A stretch of 40,506 nt of DNA from CAZGTQ01 sp964528575 (GCA_964528575.1 CAZGTQ010000238.1:1-40506); one strand, 5' to 3'; counted from the stretch's first letter, positions 21,957 to 30,465 are shown. A program made the numbers and translations. The notes: generated by a model from the sequence alone, not told the origin.

Positions 21957-24719
21957 TCAGAGCGGGGGCGCCCGCTCGTCCTCCTCATCGATTCCAAGAT
22001 CCTTCATCCGCGCGACGAGCGTGTCGGGATCCCAGCCGAGGTAGCGCGCCGCTCGGGTCTTGTTCGACGCGCCGGTTCCCTTGCGCGTCACGCGCAGCGC
22101 CGCGCGCACGATCGCCGCCCCCGGCCGGCGCGACGGGATCCGCGCGATCAACGCGAGCTTGAACCGGCGCGCGAGCGCGCGCACGTCGTCGGGGCCGACC
22201 GCCGCGCCCGCATGGAGCAGCACGAGCTTGTAGACGAGGTTCTCGAGCTGCCGCACGTTCCCCGGCCACGGCTGGCGCCACAAGAGCGCGAGCGCGTCGT
22301 CCGCGAACGCGGGCGGGCGCACGCGCTCCTCGGCGGCGAAGCGCTCCGCTGACATCGCGACGAGCGGCGGGATCTCGTCGCGCCGCTCCGCGAGCGACGG
22401 GACGTGCAACTGCAGCCGGTCGAGGCGCGCGGCGAGATCCTCGCGCACCGGCCCCGGCGCTCCCGAGCCGAACGCCACGCGCGACGTCACGACCACGCGC
22501 ACGTCCGCCCGCGAGCGGGCGCGCGCGTCCAGCGCCGCGAGCCAGCTTGCGAGCACGGCCTGCCCGTCCGGCGCGAGCCGGTCGACGTCGTCGAGGACGA
22601 GCGTACCGCCCGCCGCCTGCTCGACCAGGCCGCCGGCACCGTCCTCCCCCGGGCCGAACAACCGCGCGACCTCCCCCTCTTCGGGGAACGCGCCGCACGG
22701 GAACACGACGAACGGCCCGTCGCGCCCGTCCGACTCGTAGTGCATCCAGCGCGCGAGCACCTGCTTGCCCGCGCCCGCCGGCCCGCTCAACGCGAGCGGC
22801 GCGCGCGTGCGGCCTGCGTGGACGAGGTCGCCGACGCACGCAGCGAATCCCCCGCAGCTCGCGTCGAAGTAGACGTCGTGGCCGAAGCGCGCCCGATGCC
22901 AGTCGCGGAACTGCGCGACGCGCAGCACGCTCGCGCGACTCTCCGCGTGCGCCCGGTAGCGCTCGACGTCCGTCGAGCGGAAGTCGCGCCGGCGGATCGA
23001 TTCGACCGCGACGAGCGCGCACACCCGGCCGTGCGCCTTGAGCGGCAGGACGACGCCGGAGCTCGCGTCCGCGTGGAGCGCGAGCGACGGATCGGGCTCG
23101 TCGAACGCGACGACGCCGCCGGTGCGCAGCGCCCGCGCGAGCGCGCGCCCGCCGCCGCGGCGCTCCGTCCAGTCCCCCAGCGCGCCGCCGTCGCGCGCGA
23201 CGAGCGCGGGCGCCTCGCCCTCGACGACGAAGCCCCACCAGCGGCGTTGCGCGAGCTTCATCCCGAACGCGCCGACGAGCTCCGCGAGCGCCCGCGCGCG
23301 CGCAGTCGCGCTCGCCGGATCGGCCTCGACGGGCGCCTCGTCCTCGGCGTCGGGCTCGCGCGGGAACAGCTCGGCGCGCGGCGCCGACCGCACGTCGTCC
23401 GGCGCGCGGACCGCAGCGAGCACCGTCTCGCGCCACGCGCGCGCCAGCGCCGTGAGCCGCGCCGCCGCCGGCACGAGATGGTGCTCGAGCTCGACGTGCA
23501 CCCAGCCCGCGACCTCGCCGGCGTCGTCGCGCACCGGCACGAGCGCGAGCGCGCGCGCCGCAGGCGCGAGCGTGCCGCGCAACGCATCGGCGCCGTCGAC
23601 GCTGTGCGCGACGACCGGCCGCGCGGTCACGACCATGCGATGCTCCGGCGTGCTCGGCGACGAGCACACGTCGTCGCGCTCGCCCAACCACGCCGCGACC
23701 CTCTCGCGCAGGCCCGGCGCGACGTCGAGCGCGACCTCGACCGTCTCGCATCCCGCGCCGAGCGCGAACACGCCGAGCACCGCCGCGCCGAGCTCGCCGC
23801 GATCCGCGACAGGCGCGCCGCCGACGACGTCGCGCGCGCCGCCACCTTGCGCGTCGCTCGGCGCGCGTCCCGACAGCATCGGCACCCACTGCGGCACCCG
23901 CTCGCGCAGCTCGGCGAGCGCCGCGGGCAACGGCCCCCGCCACACCGGCAGCGCGCCCAGCGTCTCGCGCGCGGCCGCCGGGTCGCCCGCCAAGAGACAC
24001 GCCCAGCCGTACAGCCGCGCGAGCCGCTCCGAGCAGCTCACGAGCTCGAGCCGCTCGTCGAGCCACGCGTGCGCGCGCCGCACCGCGCCGCGGTCGAGCA
24101 GACACTCGGCGACTCCGCCGGCCGCCGCGATCCGCACGAGCGGGTCCAGCTCGTCCTCGCCCGCGAGCAGCTCCAGGTGCGCCGCCTCGCCCGCGCGCGG
24201 GCCGCTCCGCGCCCGCTCGACGCGCGCGCGCCACAAGCTCGCACGGCCTGGCGGCGCGTTCGGAGCGTCGGCGAGCGCGGCGAGCAAGCGCTCCGCGACC
24301 GCGAGCGCCGGCTCGTCCGGCTGCGGCACGCCGGGCAGCGACGCGACCGCGTCGCTGCAACCCTCGAGACGGTGCCCCTCGGGACGGTGCTCGTCGAGAC
24401 GGTGCTCGTCGAGCGCGCTCCACGACGCCTGCACGTCGCGCTCCGGCGTCCCCCACCACGCGAACGAGCCGGCGCCGAGCGCGGGCGCGACGTGGTGCAG
24501 GAGCAGGTCCTCGAGCGTGCCGGCGAGCGTCGCGCCGACGATGGCGTCCATCTCGATCCGCGCGTGCTCGAAATCGACGTGCACGGTGCCGGATCGCGCG
24601 GGATGACCGTCGCAGGCGAGCAGCCGCAGGAACGTGACGAGCTTCGCGAGCCGCTCGCCGACGATGGGGTCGACGCCGGGGAGCAAGACGTCGAGGGGAT
24701 CTCGAGGGCGGGTGCGCAC
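21957..24719 (-). CDS. AAA+ regulator of the enhancer-binding-protein type lacking the GAFTGA loop (TPR-like, GAF, AAA+, HTH)
   Basis: A 920-aa cytoplasmic regulator. Residues 1-300 are helical and TPR-like. A GAF-like domain lies about 450-600 (WWGFVVEGEAPALVARDGG, GVVLPLKAHGRVCALVAVES). The AAA+ domain starts near 620 with Walker A GPAGAGKQ at about 645, then AAGGTLVLDDVDRLAPDGQ as Walker B, arginine-finger region EDLAARLDRLQLHVPSLAER and sensor II WPGNVRQLENLVYKL. The last 50 residues resemble a Fis-type helix-turn-helix (NKTRAARYLGWDPDTLVARM). Between Walker A and B the GAFTGA loop that contacts sigma-54 is absent (LFGPGEDGAGGLVEQAA), so it probably does not activate sigma-54. The GTG at 24719 has GGAG about 10 nt upstream. 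It is the third gene of an operon with a TPR-like and a sigma-like protein. Confidence 0.82.
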   Translation of the reverse strand: MRTRPRDPLDVLLPGVDPIVGERLAKLVTFLRLLACDGHPARSGTVHVDFEHARIEMDAIVGATLAGTLEDLLLHHVAPALGAGSFAWWGTPERDVQASWSALDEHRLDEHRPEGHRLEGCSDAVASLPGVPQPDEPALAVAERLLAALADAPNAPPGRASLWRARVERARSGPRAGEAAHLELLAGEDELDPLVRIAAAGGVAECLLDRGAVRRAHAWLDERLELVSCSERLARLYGWACLLAGDPAAARETLGALPVWRGPLPAALAELRERVPQWVPMLSGRAPSDAQGGGARDVVGGAPVADRGELGAAVLGVFALGAGCETVEVALDVAPGLRERVAAWLGERDDVCSSPSTPEHRMVVTARPVVAHSVDGADALRGTLAPAARALALVPVRDDAGEVAGWVHVELEHHLVPAAARLTALARAWRETVLAAVRAPDDVRSAPRAELFPREPDAEDEAPVEADPASATARARALAELVGAFGMKLAQRRWWGFVVEGEAPALVARDGGALGDWTERRGGGRALARALRTGGVVAFDEPDPSLALHADASSGVVLPLKAHGRVCALVAVESIRRRDFRSTDVERYRAHAESRASVLRVAQFRDWHRARFGHDVYFDASCGGFAACVGDLVHAGRTRAPLALSGPAGAGKQVLARWMHYESDGRDGPFVVFPCGAFPEEGEVARLFGPGEDGAGGLVEQAAGGTLVLDDVDRLAPDGQAVLASWLAALDARARSRADVRVVVTSRVAFGSGAPGPVREDLAARLDRLQLHVPSLAERRDEIPPLVAMSAERFAAEERVRPPAFADDALALLWRQPWPGNVRQLENLVYKLVLLHAGAAVGPDDVRALARRFKLALIARIPSRRPGAAIVRAALRVTRKGTGASNKTRAARYLGWDPDTLVARMKDLGIDEEDERAPPL
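24363..24407 (-). repeat. 15-bp in-frame tandem array, 3 units
   Basis: CTCGAGACGGTGCCC, CTCGGGACGGTGCTC and GTCGAGACGGTGCTC are consecutive and encode LDEHR, PEGHR and LEG-type peptides in the N-terminal region of the AAA+ regulator, between two predicted helical parts. Confidence 0.9.
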
Positions 24720-24749
24720 GGCGTGGGGCTCCGCTGCGGGGTCGAGGGA

Positions 24750-25742
24750 CTACGACGGATCGAGGACATCGGCGGCCGCGGGAGCGCGCAGCGCGCAACA
24801 CACGGCGCGGGCGGGGCCGACCTCGCCCTCGGCGAGGTCGCGCAGCGGGCCGGCCGTCGCGAGCGGAGCGACCCACGGCAGACCGGAGGCGAGCTCGACG
24901 CGCACGCGCAAACGCCGCAGCGCGAGCGGCAGGCTCGGATCGGACGGATCGACGCGCAGGTCGAGGCGCGCGGCGGCGCGCCGCGCGCGCCCGACGTCGC
25001 CGGTCGACAGCGCGAGGAACAGGTGCTCGACGTGCACGCCCGCTCCGCAGCGCGGGTCCGCGGTCGCCGCCGCGCACGCGCCGAGCGCGAGCCGCTCCGC
25101 TCCCCGCTGCAAGTGCGCCGCCGCGAGACCCTCGAGCGCGCGCCAACGCACGTCCCCGTCCTCGCCGACGCGCGCGCGCGCCAGCGCGGCGCGCGCCACG
25201 TCGCGATAGATGCTCGTCGCGCGCGCCGAATCGCCCTCGGCGACGCACGCCGCGCCCAACTGCAGGCGCGCCTCGTCCCCGTCGCTCGCCGCGAGCGCCT
25301 CCTCGGCGAGGGCGACGGCCGAAGGCCACCGCGCCGGGTCGCGCCGCAGGCATTCGCGCAGCGCCCACGCCGGCGCGACGCTCAGCGCGTCGAGCCGCAG
25401 GAGCTCGAGCTCCTCCACCGCGCGACACGTCCAGTCCTCGAAGCCGGGAACCGGCGCGGGCACGAGCGCGTAGAGCTCGGCGAGCGGCTCGGTCGACGCC
25501 ACCAAGCGCGACGCGTCGCACAGCAGCCGCGCCAGCTCGACGCGGTGCACGCGCTCGAGCTCGCCGTCGGCGCGCGTCGGCCGCGCACCCGCCCGCCAGA
25601 TCGCGAGCACCGTCGACAGCGTGCGCGCCAGCCGGTCGGGGTCGCAGACGAACACCGGCGCGCGCGCGTCCGCGTGGACCTGGGCGAGCACGTCGGCGAG
25701 CGCGCCCGCGCAGTCCGCGCGGCGCAAGCGACGCGCGCTCAC
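24750..25742 (-). CDS. TPR-like hypothetical protein, middle gene of the sigma-like/AAA+ operon
   Basis: A 330-aa, Ala/Leu/Arg-rich, all-helical protein with TPR-like pairs (AVALAEEALAASDGDEARLQL, LGAACVAEGDSARATSIYRD, HLFLALSTGDVGRARRAAARL). No signal peptide or membrane helix is seen, so it is cytoplasmic. The GTG at 25742 overlaps the stop of the sigma-like gene by 4 nt (GTGA). The stop is 30 bp before the GTG of the AAA+ regulator. Its N-terminal segment resembles the N-terminal helical part of the AAA+ regulator in composition only. It may act as an adaptor between the sigma-like protein and the regulator, which is inference from position. No family name can be given. Confidence 0.72.
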   Translation of the reverse strand: MSARRLRRADCAGALADVLAQVHADARAPVFVCDPDRLARTLSTVLAIWRAGARPTRADGELERVHRVELARLLCDASRLVASTEPLAELYALVPAPVPGFEDWTCRAVEELELLRLDALSVAPAWALRECLRRDPARWPSAVALAEEALAASDGDEARLQLGAACVAEGDSARATSIYRDVARAALARARVGEDGDVRWRALEGLAAAHLQRGAERLALGACAAATADPRCGAGVHVEHLFLALSTGDVGRARRAAARLDLRVDPSDPSLPLALRRLRVRVELASGLPWVAPLATAGPLRDLAEGEVGPARAVCCALRAPAAADVLDPS

Positions 25743-26698
25743 GCCGCACCTCCGCTGCGCGCGGCGTCGCCGGCGCCGGACCGAGGCGATCGGTCCGCGT
25801 CCGGGCCGGCGTCCCGTCCCGCGTCACGTTCGGCTAGGACGGCCGCGTCGAGCCCCGCGGCAGCGAGGGCGGCGCCGAGCGCGCGGCGCGCACGCTGCGC
25901 CGCGTCCGCCGCCGTGCCGCCCGCGCGCGCGCCGGCGAGCTGCGCGGGCGCGACGCCCTCGACGAGCACGCCGTAGCACGCGCGCCGCTCCGCCTCGGGC
26001 TGCGCGTTCAGCGCGGCGCACGCGCAGCGCGCGGCGACGGGCTCGAGCCCGAGCGGCGCGGCGAGCGCGCGCCACACGCCGCCGCTCTCGCCCGCGGCAC
26101 GCCCGCCGACGGCACGCGCGTTCCCCGCGCTCGGGCGCGCGTCGCGCGCGCGCCCGAGGCGGCGCAACTCGTCGCGCAGCACGTCGTCGATCGCCTCGTC
26201 GACGCGCGCGCCGAGCCACACGTCGAGCGGCGGCCGTCCGCGGTAGCGCACGGCCTCGCGGGCACACCGGGCGAGCGCCCGCAGGTGCACGTGCTCGGCG
26301 TCCATCAAGAGCGCGCGCTCGCGCAGCCGCCGGCCGACTCGAGCGCGCAGCGCGAGCGGGTCGCCCGGCACGATGCGCGCGAGGATCTCGCGCGGCGTGC
26401 CCGTCGCGAACAGCCGCAGCGCGAGCTCCGGCGGCGCCGCCCGCGTCGGCGCGACGAGCGCGGCGCGCGGAGCCGTGCTCCCGCGCGCCGGCCCGCCGGA
26501 GGCCGAGCCAGGCCAACTCGAGCGGCTCCCGGTCGAGCCGCCACGATCTGGCCGCTCACCGGGCCGCTCATCCGGCCACCCATCCGGCCGCTCATCCGAC
26601 GGGTCGTCCGGCCGGTGAGCGAACCCGTGATCGAATCCGTGATCCGGTCCGCGATCGGCATCAGGACCGACGTCAGCTCGGTGATCAGTTCGCGGCAT
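25739..26698 (-). CDS. divergent sigma-70-like protein
   Basis: A 319-aa protein. Residues 1-60 are a Asp/Arg/Pro-rich low-complexity leader from a 12-bp array. Residues about 115-180 resemble sigma region 2: LLMDAEHVHLRALARCA, then YRGRPPLDVWLGARVDEAIDDVLRDE, a layout I associate with planctomycete sigma-like proteins. Residues about 225-290 could be region 4, ALNAQPEAERRACYGVLVEG followed by an AQLAGA helix and TAADAAQRARRAL. The DNA-recognition helix is weak, so it may be a degenerate sigma factor or an anti-sigma-like decoy. The C-terminus is again low complexity (ERDAGRDAGPDADRS). The ATG at 26698 is the first gene in the operon and faces fabI across 251 bp that must hold both promoters. 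Moderate confidence in the family. Confidence 0.6.
   Translation of the reverse strand: MPRTDHRADVGPDADRGPDHGFDHGFAHRPDDPSDERPDGWPDERPGERPDRGGSTGSRSSWPGSASGGPARGSTAPRAALVAPTRAAPPELALRLFATGTPREILARIVPGDPLALRARVGRRLRERALLMDAEHVHLRALARCAREAVRYRGRPPLDVWLGARVDEAIDDVLRDELRRLGRARDARPSAGNARAVGGRAAGESGGVWRALAAPLGLEPVAARCACAALNAQPEAERRACYGVLVEGVAPAQLAGARAGGTAADAAQRARRALGAALAAAGLDAAVLAERDAGRDAGPDADRSPRSGAGDAARSGGAA
26550..26657 (-). repeat. 12-bp in-frame tandem array, about 9 units
   Basis: The core GGCCGCTCATCC (26562, 26586) is surrounded by progressively diverged 12-bp units. It encodes (minus strand) DERP, DGWP, DERP, GERP-type tetrapeptides at the N-terminus of the sigma-like protein. The outer units have diverged to AATCCGTGATCC. 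Confidence 0.88.
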
Positions 26699-26949
26699 GG
26701 CAGAGGACGCGGAACCGCGGGCGCTCGCGCGACCGAAGCCAGTCTAGGAGCGGCCCCGGCGCGCGGTCCGCCGGCGCACCGAAACGGGGCGCGAGCGCCG
26801 TGCAGCGCGCCGCACGGGCGCGGGACGGCGGGCGCGCGCTCCGACAGCTCCACGCGTGAACGCCGGATTCCCCGAAACGGGCGACGGCGATGGCCACGCG
26901 CGGCGGCTACGATCCGCGCGCCGCCGCAGTGGCGGAGCGGAGATCGATC

Positions 26950-27723
26950 GTGACGGGAATGCTCGAAGGCAAGGCCGGCGTCATCCTGGGCGTGGCGAAC
27001 AAGCGCTCGCTGGCGTGGTCGTGTGCACGCTCGCTCGCGCAGCAGGGCATGCGCCTCGCGTTCACGTACGCGGGCGAGCGGATGGAGCGGCCGGTGCGCG
27101 CGCTGTCCGACGAGCTGCCGGGCTCGATCTGCCTGCCGTGCGACGTGACGCAGCCGGCGCAGATCGACCGGGCGTTCGAGCAGATCGGGAGCGAGTTCGG
27201 CGGCCTCGACGCGGCGATCCACGCCGTCGCGTTCGCCAAGCGCGAGGACCTCGTCGGCGACTTCTATCACACCTCGAAGGACGGCTACATGATCGCCCAC
27301 GAGGTGTCGGCCTACTCGCTGACGGCGATCGCGCGGCGCGCGCTCCCGCTGATGGAAGGGCGCCAGGGGTCGATCGTCACGCTGACCTACATCGGGTCGG
27401 AGCGCGTGATCCCCAACTACAACGTCATGGGCATCGCGAAGGCGGCGCTCGAGGCGAGCGTGCGCTATCTCGCCGCCGACCTCGGCCCGCGCGGCATCCG
27501 CGTCAACGCGATCTCCGCGGGGCCGATCCGCACGCTCTCCGCCGCCGGCATCACCGGCTTCAACGAGATCCTGGACCACATCGCCTCGCGCGCGCCCCTG
27601 CGCCGCAACATCGACGCGGACGAGGTCGGCGACGCGTGCCTGTTCCTCGTGTCGCAGATGGCGCGCGGCATCACGGGGACGACGCTGTACGTCGACGCCG
27701 GCTACCACATCATGGGAATCTGA
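26950..27723 (+). CDS. fabI: enoyl-[acyl-carrier-protein] reductase (NADH)
   Basis: Reduces the trans-2-enoyl-ACP double bond in the last step of each fatty-acid elongation cycle; the known triclosan target. It has 257 aa, typical for FabI. Dinucleotide-binding segment GVANKRSLAWSCARSLAQQG lacks the classical GxGxxG, as is usual in FabI. Catalytic residues are Tyr147, Tyr157 and Lys164 (Tyr-x6-Lys in YNVMGIAKAALEASVRYLA), matching E. coli Tyr146, Tyr156 and Lys163. The C-terminal part has SAGPIRTLSAAGITGF and GTTLYVDAGYHIMGI. I chose the GTG at 26950 because GGAG sits 7 nt upstream; an ATG at 26959 would remove three residues. It is monocistronic, convergent with the esterase operon (stops 26 bp apart). 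Confidence 0.95.
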   Translation: MTGMLEGKAGVILGVANKRSLAWSCARSLAQQGMRLAFTYAGERMERPVRALSDELPGSICLPCDVTQPAQIDRAFEQIGSEFGGLDAAIHAVAFAKREDLVGDFYHTSKDGYMIAHEVSAYSLTAIARRALPLMEGRQGSIVTLTYIGSERVIPNYNVMGIAKAALEASVRYLAADLGPRGIRVNAISAGPIRTLSAAGITGFNEILDHIASRAPLRRNIDADEVGDACLFLVSQMARGITGTTLYVDAGYHIMGI

Positions 27724-27748
27724 CGCGGCGATCGGACGCGGTCGCTCC

Positions 27749-29062
27749 CTACCGCGGCAGGTAGCGCACCGGCTCCGCCTGGTCGACGAAGAAGAAGCCG
27801 TCGACGACCTCCCGCCACGGCGCGACGTTCTCGAGCCGGCCGAGCGCGAGCGAGACATAGGCGTCGCTCGACCAGGGCCCGGGTGGCGCGCCGCGCAGGT
27901 CGACGAACAGGAACGGAGCGCCGAGCTCGTGCGCCACGGCTTCGAAGCTCCCCGGCGGCGCGGGCGTCGCCGGCCGCACCGAGCTCGGCGCGCCGTAGCC
28001 CTCGGGGAAGACGTCGCCGAGGCTCCCGCCGTAGCTCGTGAACGCGAGCGTGTACAGATCGTCGCCGAGCACCGGTCCGAGGTGGTTGCCCGCCTCGAAC
28101 GGCGTCGCGTACAGGGTCTCGTCCTGGCGGTTCTCGATGCGCGTCGTGTTGCGCGCGAAGTGCGCCGTCGCCGCCCACACGACGATCTTGCGGCCCGGGT
28201 AGAGCCGCTCGCTCAGCCAGAGCAGCGCGTCGGCCATCGACCGGTCGCGGGCCGCGTTCCACTCCAACCCGCGCAGCTCTTTCACCTCCTCGCTCCGCAG
28301 CGCGTGCGCGACGAGCGCGCGGACGAGCTCGAGCTCGCGGTCCGACAGGCGCACGCGCACGCGGTCCCGCTCGCGCTCGAGGTCGCGCAGCAGCGTCTCG
28401 AGCACCGCGCGCTCTTCCGCGCGCACCTGCGGATCGGCGGTCTCGGACGACAGGAAGCCGAAACCTCGCTGCAGGAGGCTAGTCGCGAGCGCGCGCTCGC
28501 GCTCGTCGAACGCCAGGAACGGCGCTCGCTCGAACAGGTCCGAGAGGATGGCGCCGACGTACGGCGCCGCGCGGTGCGGTCGGCCCGAGTCGAAGCCGGC
28601 CATCGCGAGCGGGCGCTCGGTCGCCCAGCTCCGGCGCGCGTACGCGAACAGCGGGTCGATCCCTTCCTCGTGCGCCCAGCCGCCGCTCATCAGGTACGAC
28701 TTCGCTTCGTCGAGCGGCACGCTCGGGTCGCGCAACTTCGCGTTCATCGCGTGCGCCTGAGCCAGACCGCTCTCCCACGCGAGCACGTCGAAGCCCATGC
28801 GCGCGTGCAGGAAGCGCACGACGCGCGCCTTGGCTCGGCTCGTCGTCCCCTCGGCGTGCGTGCTCTCGCCGAGGACGACGATGCGCGCGTCGCCGATCGC
28901 GCTCGCGAGCGGCGCAAGATCGGAGAAGTCCTCGTCGGTCGGATCGATCGAGCGGACCGCGACCGCGAGCGAGCGCAGCGCCTCGCGCTCGGCCTCCTGC
29001 GCCGCCGGCGCGGGCGACGGCGCAGCGAGGAGCAGAACGAGCGTGCAGAGCGAGCGCTTCAT
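27749..29062 (-). CDS. secreted erythromycin-esterase family protein
   Basis: A 437-aa exported protein (signal peptide CTLVLLLAAPSPAPAAQ). It belongs to the Ere (erythromycin esterase) family: IVVLGESTHAEGTTSRAKAR with His69 in the position of the family's catalytic His, FDVLAWESG with Glu99, MAGFDSGRP, and IVVWAATAHFARNTTRI near residue 300. Characterised EreA/EreB hydrolyse the macrolide lactone in the cytoplasm. Many environmental homologues have unknown esterase or succinoglycan-related roles, so resistance should not be assumed. Export is unusual for a classical resistance enzyme. The ATG at 29062 overlaps the M56 gene stop by 4 nt (ATGA), so it is under BlaI-type control, as is typical for beta-lactam-style regulons. 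It ends convergently with fabI. Confidence 0.85.
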   Translation of the reverse strand: MKRSLCTLVLLLAAPSPAPAAQEAEREALRSLAVAVRSIDPTDEDFSDLAPLASAIGDARIVVLGESTHAEGTTSRAKARVVRFLHARMGFDVLAWESGLAQAHAMNAKLRDPSVPLDEAKSYLMSGGWAHEEGIDPLFAYARRSWATERPLAMAGFDSGRPHRAAPYVGAILSDLFERAPFLAFDERERALATSLLQRGFGFLSSETADPQVRAEERAVLETLLRDLERERDRVRVRLSDRELELVRALVAHALRSEEVKELRGLEWNAARDRSMADALLWLSERLYPGRKIVVWAATAHFARNTTRIENRQDETLYATPFEAGNHLGPVLGDDLYTLAFTSYGGSLGDVFPEGYGAPSSVRPATPAPPGSFEAVAHELGAPFLFVDLRGAPPGPWSSDAYVSLALGRLENVAPWREVVDGFFFVDQAEPVRYLPR

Positions 29063-30465
29063 CGGACGTCGGGCGCAGGACGCGCCGGAGCGGCGCCGCG
29101 CAGACGCTCGCCGCCGGGCTCGAGCGGGAGCACCGCGAGGCACGCGGGCAGGTGCTGCGCCAGCCAGGCGGGCGCCTCGTCGGGGTCGACGTCGCGTCCG
29201 CCGTGGGTGCGCCGGTACGCGGTCGCGCCGCTCGCGTCGGCGCGGACCTCGACGCGCTCGAACGAGCCCGCGCGCGGGATCTCGCACAGCGCGTAGGCGC
29301 CCCGGCCGAGCTCGACACGCCCGCCGGCGAGGAAGCGGACGTCGCCCTCGGTGACGACGGTGCCGCGCGGCGAGATCCAGCCGACGAGCGGGACCGAGCC
29401 GCGCTGCACGACGCCGCGCACGCGCCCGTCGCTGCCGAGCACGAGGCCGCCGGGCATCGCGACTGGGCGGCGGACGAGCTCGGGCGCGAGCGCGGGCGCC
29501 GCGCTCGCGACGAGCAGCACGCAAGCGGCGCACGCGCCCAGCGGGAGCGCGACGGGCGACGCGGCGCGCCGCGCGGACGGGTCGAGGATGCGGCGCAGGC
29601 GCTGCTCCAGCACGCCCGCGGTCGCACCCGCGGCCGACGCGAAGCGCGGACGCGGGCCGGCCGCGAGGTCGAGCAGGTGGCGCGCGTACGCGGCCGGCGG
29701 CGCGCCCGCGGCGAGCACCAGATCGTCCGCGGCCTCCTCCTGCGCGCGCCGCAGACGGGCGTACGCGAGCCAGGCCAGCGGCTGGAACGGATTCAGCGCG
29801 AGGGCGAGCCGCCCGAGCGCGAGCCAGCGCACGTCGCGCCGCCGCACGTGCGCGAGCTCGTGCATCAGGACGAGGCGGCGCCGCTCGTGCGACCAACGGG
29901 CGCAGCCCGGCGGCAGGACGACCGCCGGCACGAGCGCGCCCACGACCATCGGCCCCGGCACGTCGGCGATGCCGCAGCGCGGCGCGGCGCCGAGCCCGAG
30001 GGCGCGCGCGGCGCCGGCGAGCGCCTGCCGCGTCTCGCGATCCGGCGCGTGCGCGCGGCGCGCGAGCCGGCGCTGCGCGAGCAGCGCGAGCACGAGCCGC
30101 GCGAGGAGGACGGACGACGCCGCGCCCCACGCCGCGACGAGGGCGCCGTCGAGGCGGTCACGCCAGAGGTCGGGCCAGAGTTCGGGCCAGCGGTCGGGCC
30201 ACGAATTGCGCCAGAGGTCGGGCACGACGCCGGAGCTCGGCGCGAGCGGCGTCGCGGGAACGCCGGCGCTGCGCCGCGCTGGGAGCACGCGCCAGGCCGG
30301 CACGAACGCGTGCGCGAGCGGGAGCAGCAGCGTCGCGACGAGACCCCACGCGAGCAGCCGATGCCGCGCCGACGCGGAGCGTCGCGCGGGGCGCGACGCG
30401 AGCGCGACGACGGCGAGCGCGAGCGTGCTCGCGGCCAGGTGGCGCAGGAGGAGCTCGGCGCTCAT
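29059..30465 (-). CDS. M56 (BlaR1/MecR1-like) membrane metalloprotease without a penicillin-binding sensor domain
   Basis: A 468-aa membrane protease, expected to cleave or inactivate the BlaI repressor on signal. Helices lie near residues 5-24, 36-58, 103-125 and 310-335. The zinc site is HELAH, near residues 203-207, followed by EEAADDLVL, the third ligand region, as in M56 proteins. BlaR1 has a C-terminal penicillin-binding domain of about 250 aa; here only about 130 periplasmic residues follow (VPLVGWISPRGTVVTEGDVRF and neighbours), resembling a small beta domain instead. The sensor is thus different. A Trp-rich segment (DLWRNSW, DRWPELWPDLWRDR) between helices 2 and 3 comes from a 12-bp array. 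The ATG at 30465 overlaps the blaI stop by 4 nt. Confidence 0.88.
   Translation of the reverse strand: MSAELLLRHLAASTLALAVVALASRPARRSASARHRLLAWGLVATLLLPLAHAFVPAWRVLPARRSAGVPATPLAPSSGVVPDLWRNSWPDRWPELWPDLWRDRLDGALVAAWGAASSVLLARLVLALLAQRRLARRAHAPDRETRQALAGAARALGLGAAPRCGIADVPGPMVVGALVPAVVLPPGCARWSHERRRLVLMHELAHVRRRDVRWLALGRLALALNPFQPLAWLAYARLRRAQEEAADDLVLAAGAPPAAYARHLLDLAAGPRPRFASAAGATAGVLEQRLRRILDPSARRAASPVALPLGACAACVLLVASAAPALAPELVRRPVAMPGGLVLGSDGRVRGVVQRGSVPLVGWISPRGTVVTEGDVRFLAGGRVELGRGAYALCEIPRAGSFERVEVRADASGATAYRRTHGGRDVDPDEAPAWLAQHLPACLAVLPLEPGGERLRGAAPARPAPDVR
30155..30226 (-). repeat. 12-bp in-frame tandem array, 6 units, Trp-rich peptide
   Basis: Units AGGTCGGGCCAG and variants encode LWPD, RWPE, LWRD-type tetrapeptides on the minus strand, giving seven-residue-spaced tryptophans between membrane helices 2 and 3 of the M56 protease. 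Confidence 0.9.

Noticed and set aside
21985..25976. Long open frames of over 1000 codons on both strands across the AAA+ operon
   Set aside because: The real minus-strand frames show Walker motifs, GAF and HTH patterns. The alternatives are Arg/Ala-rich without motifs and cross the clean GTGA junction of the real genes.
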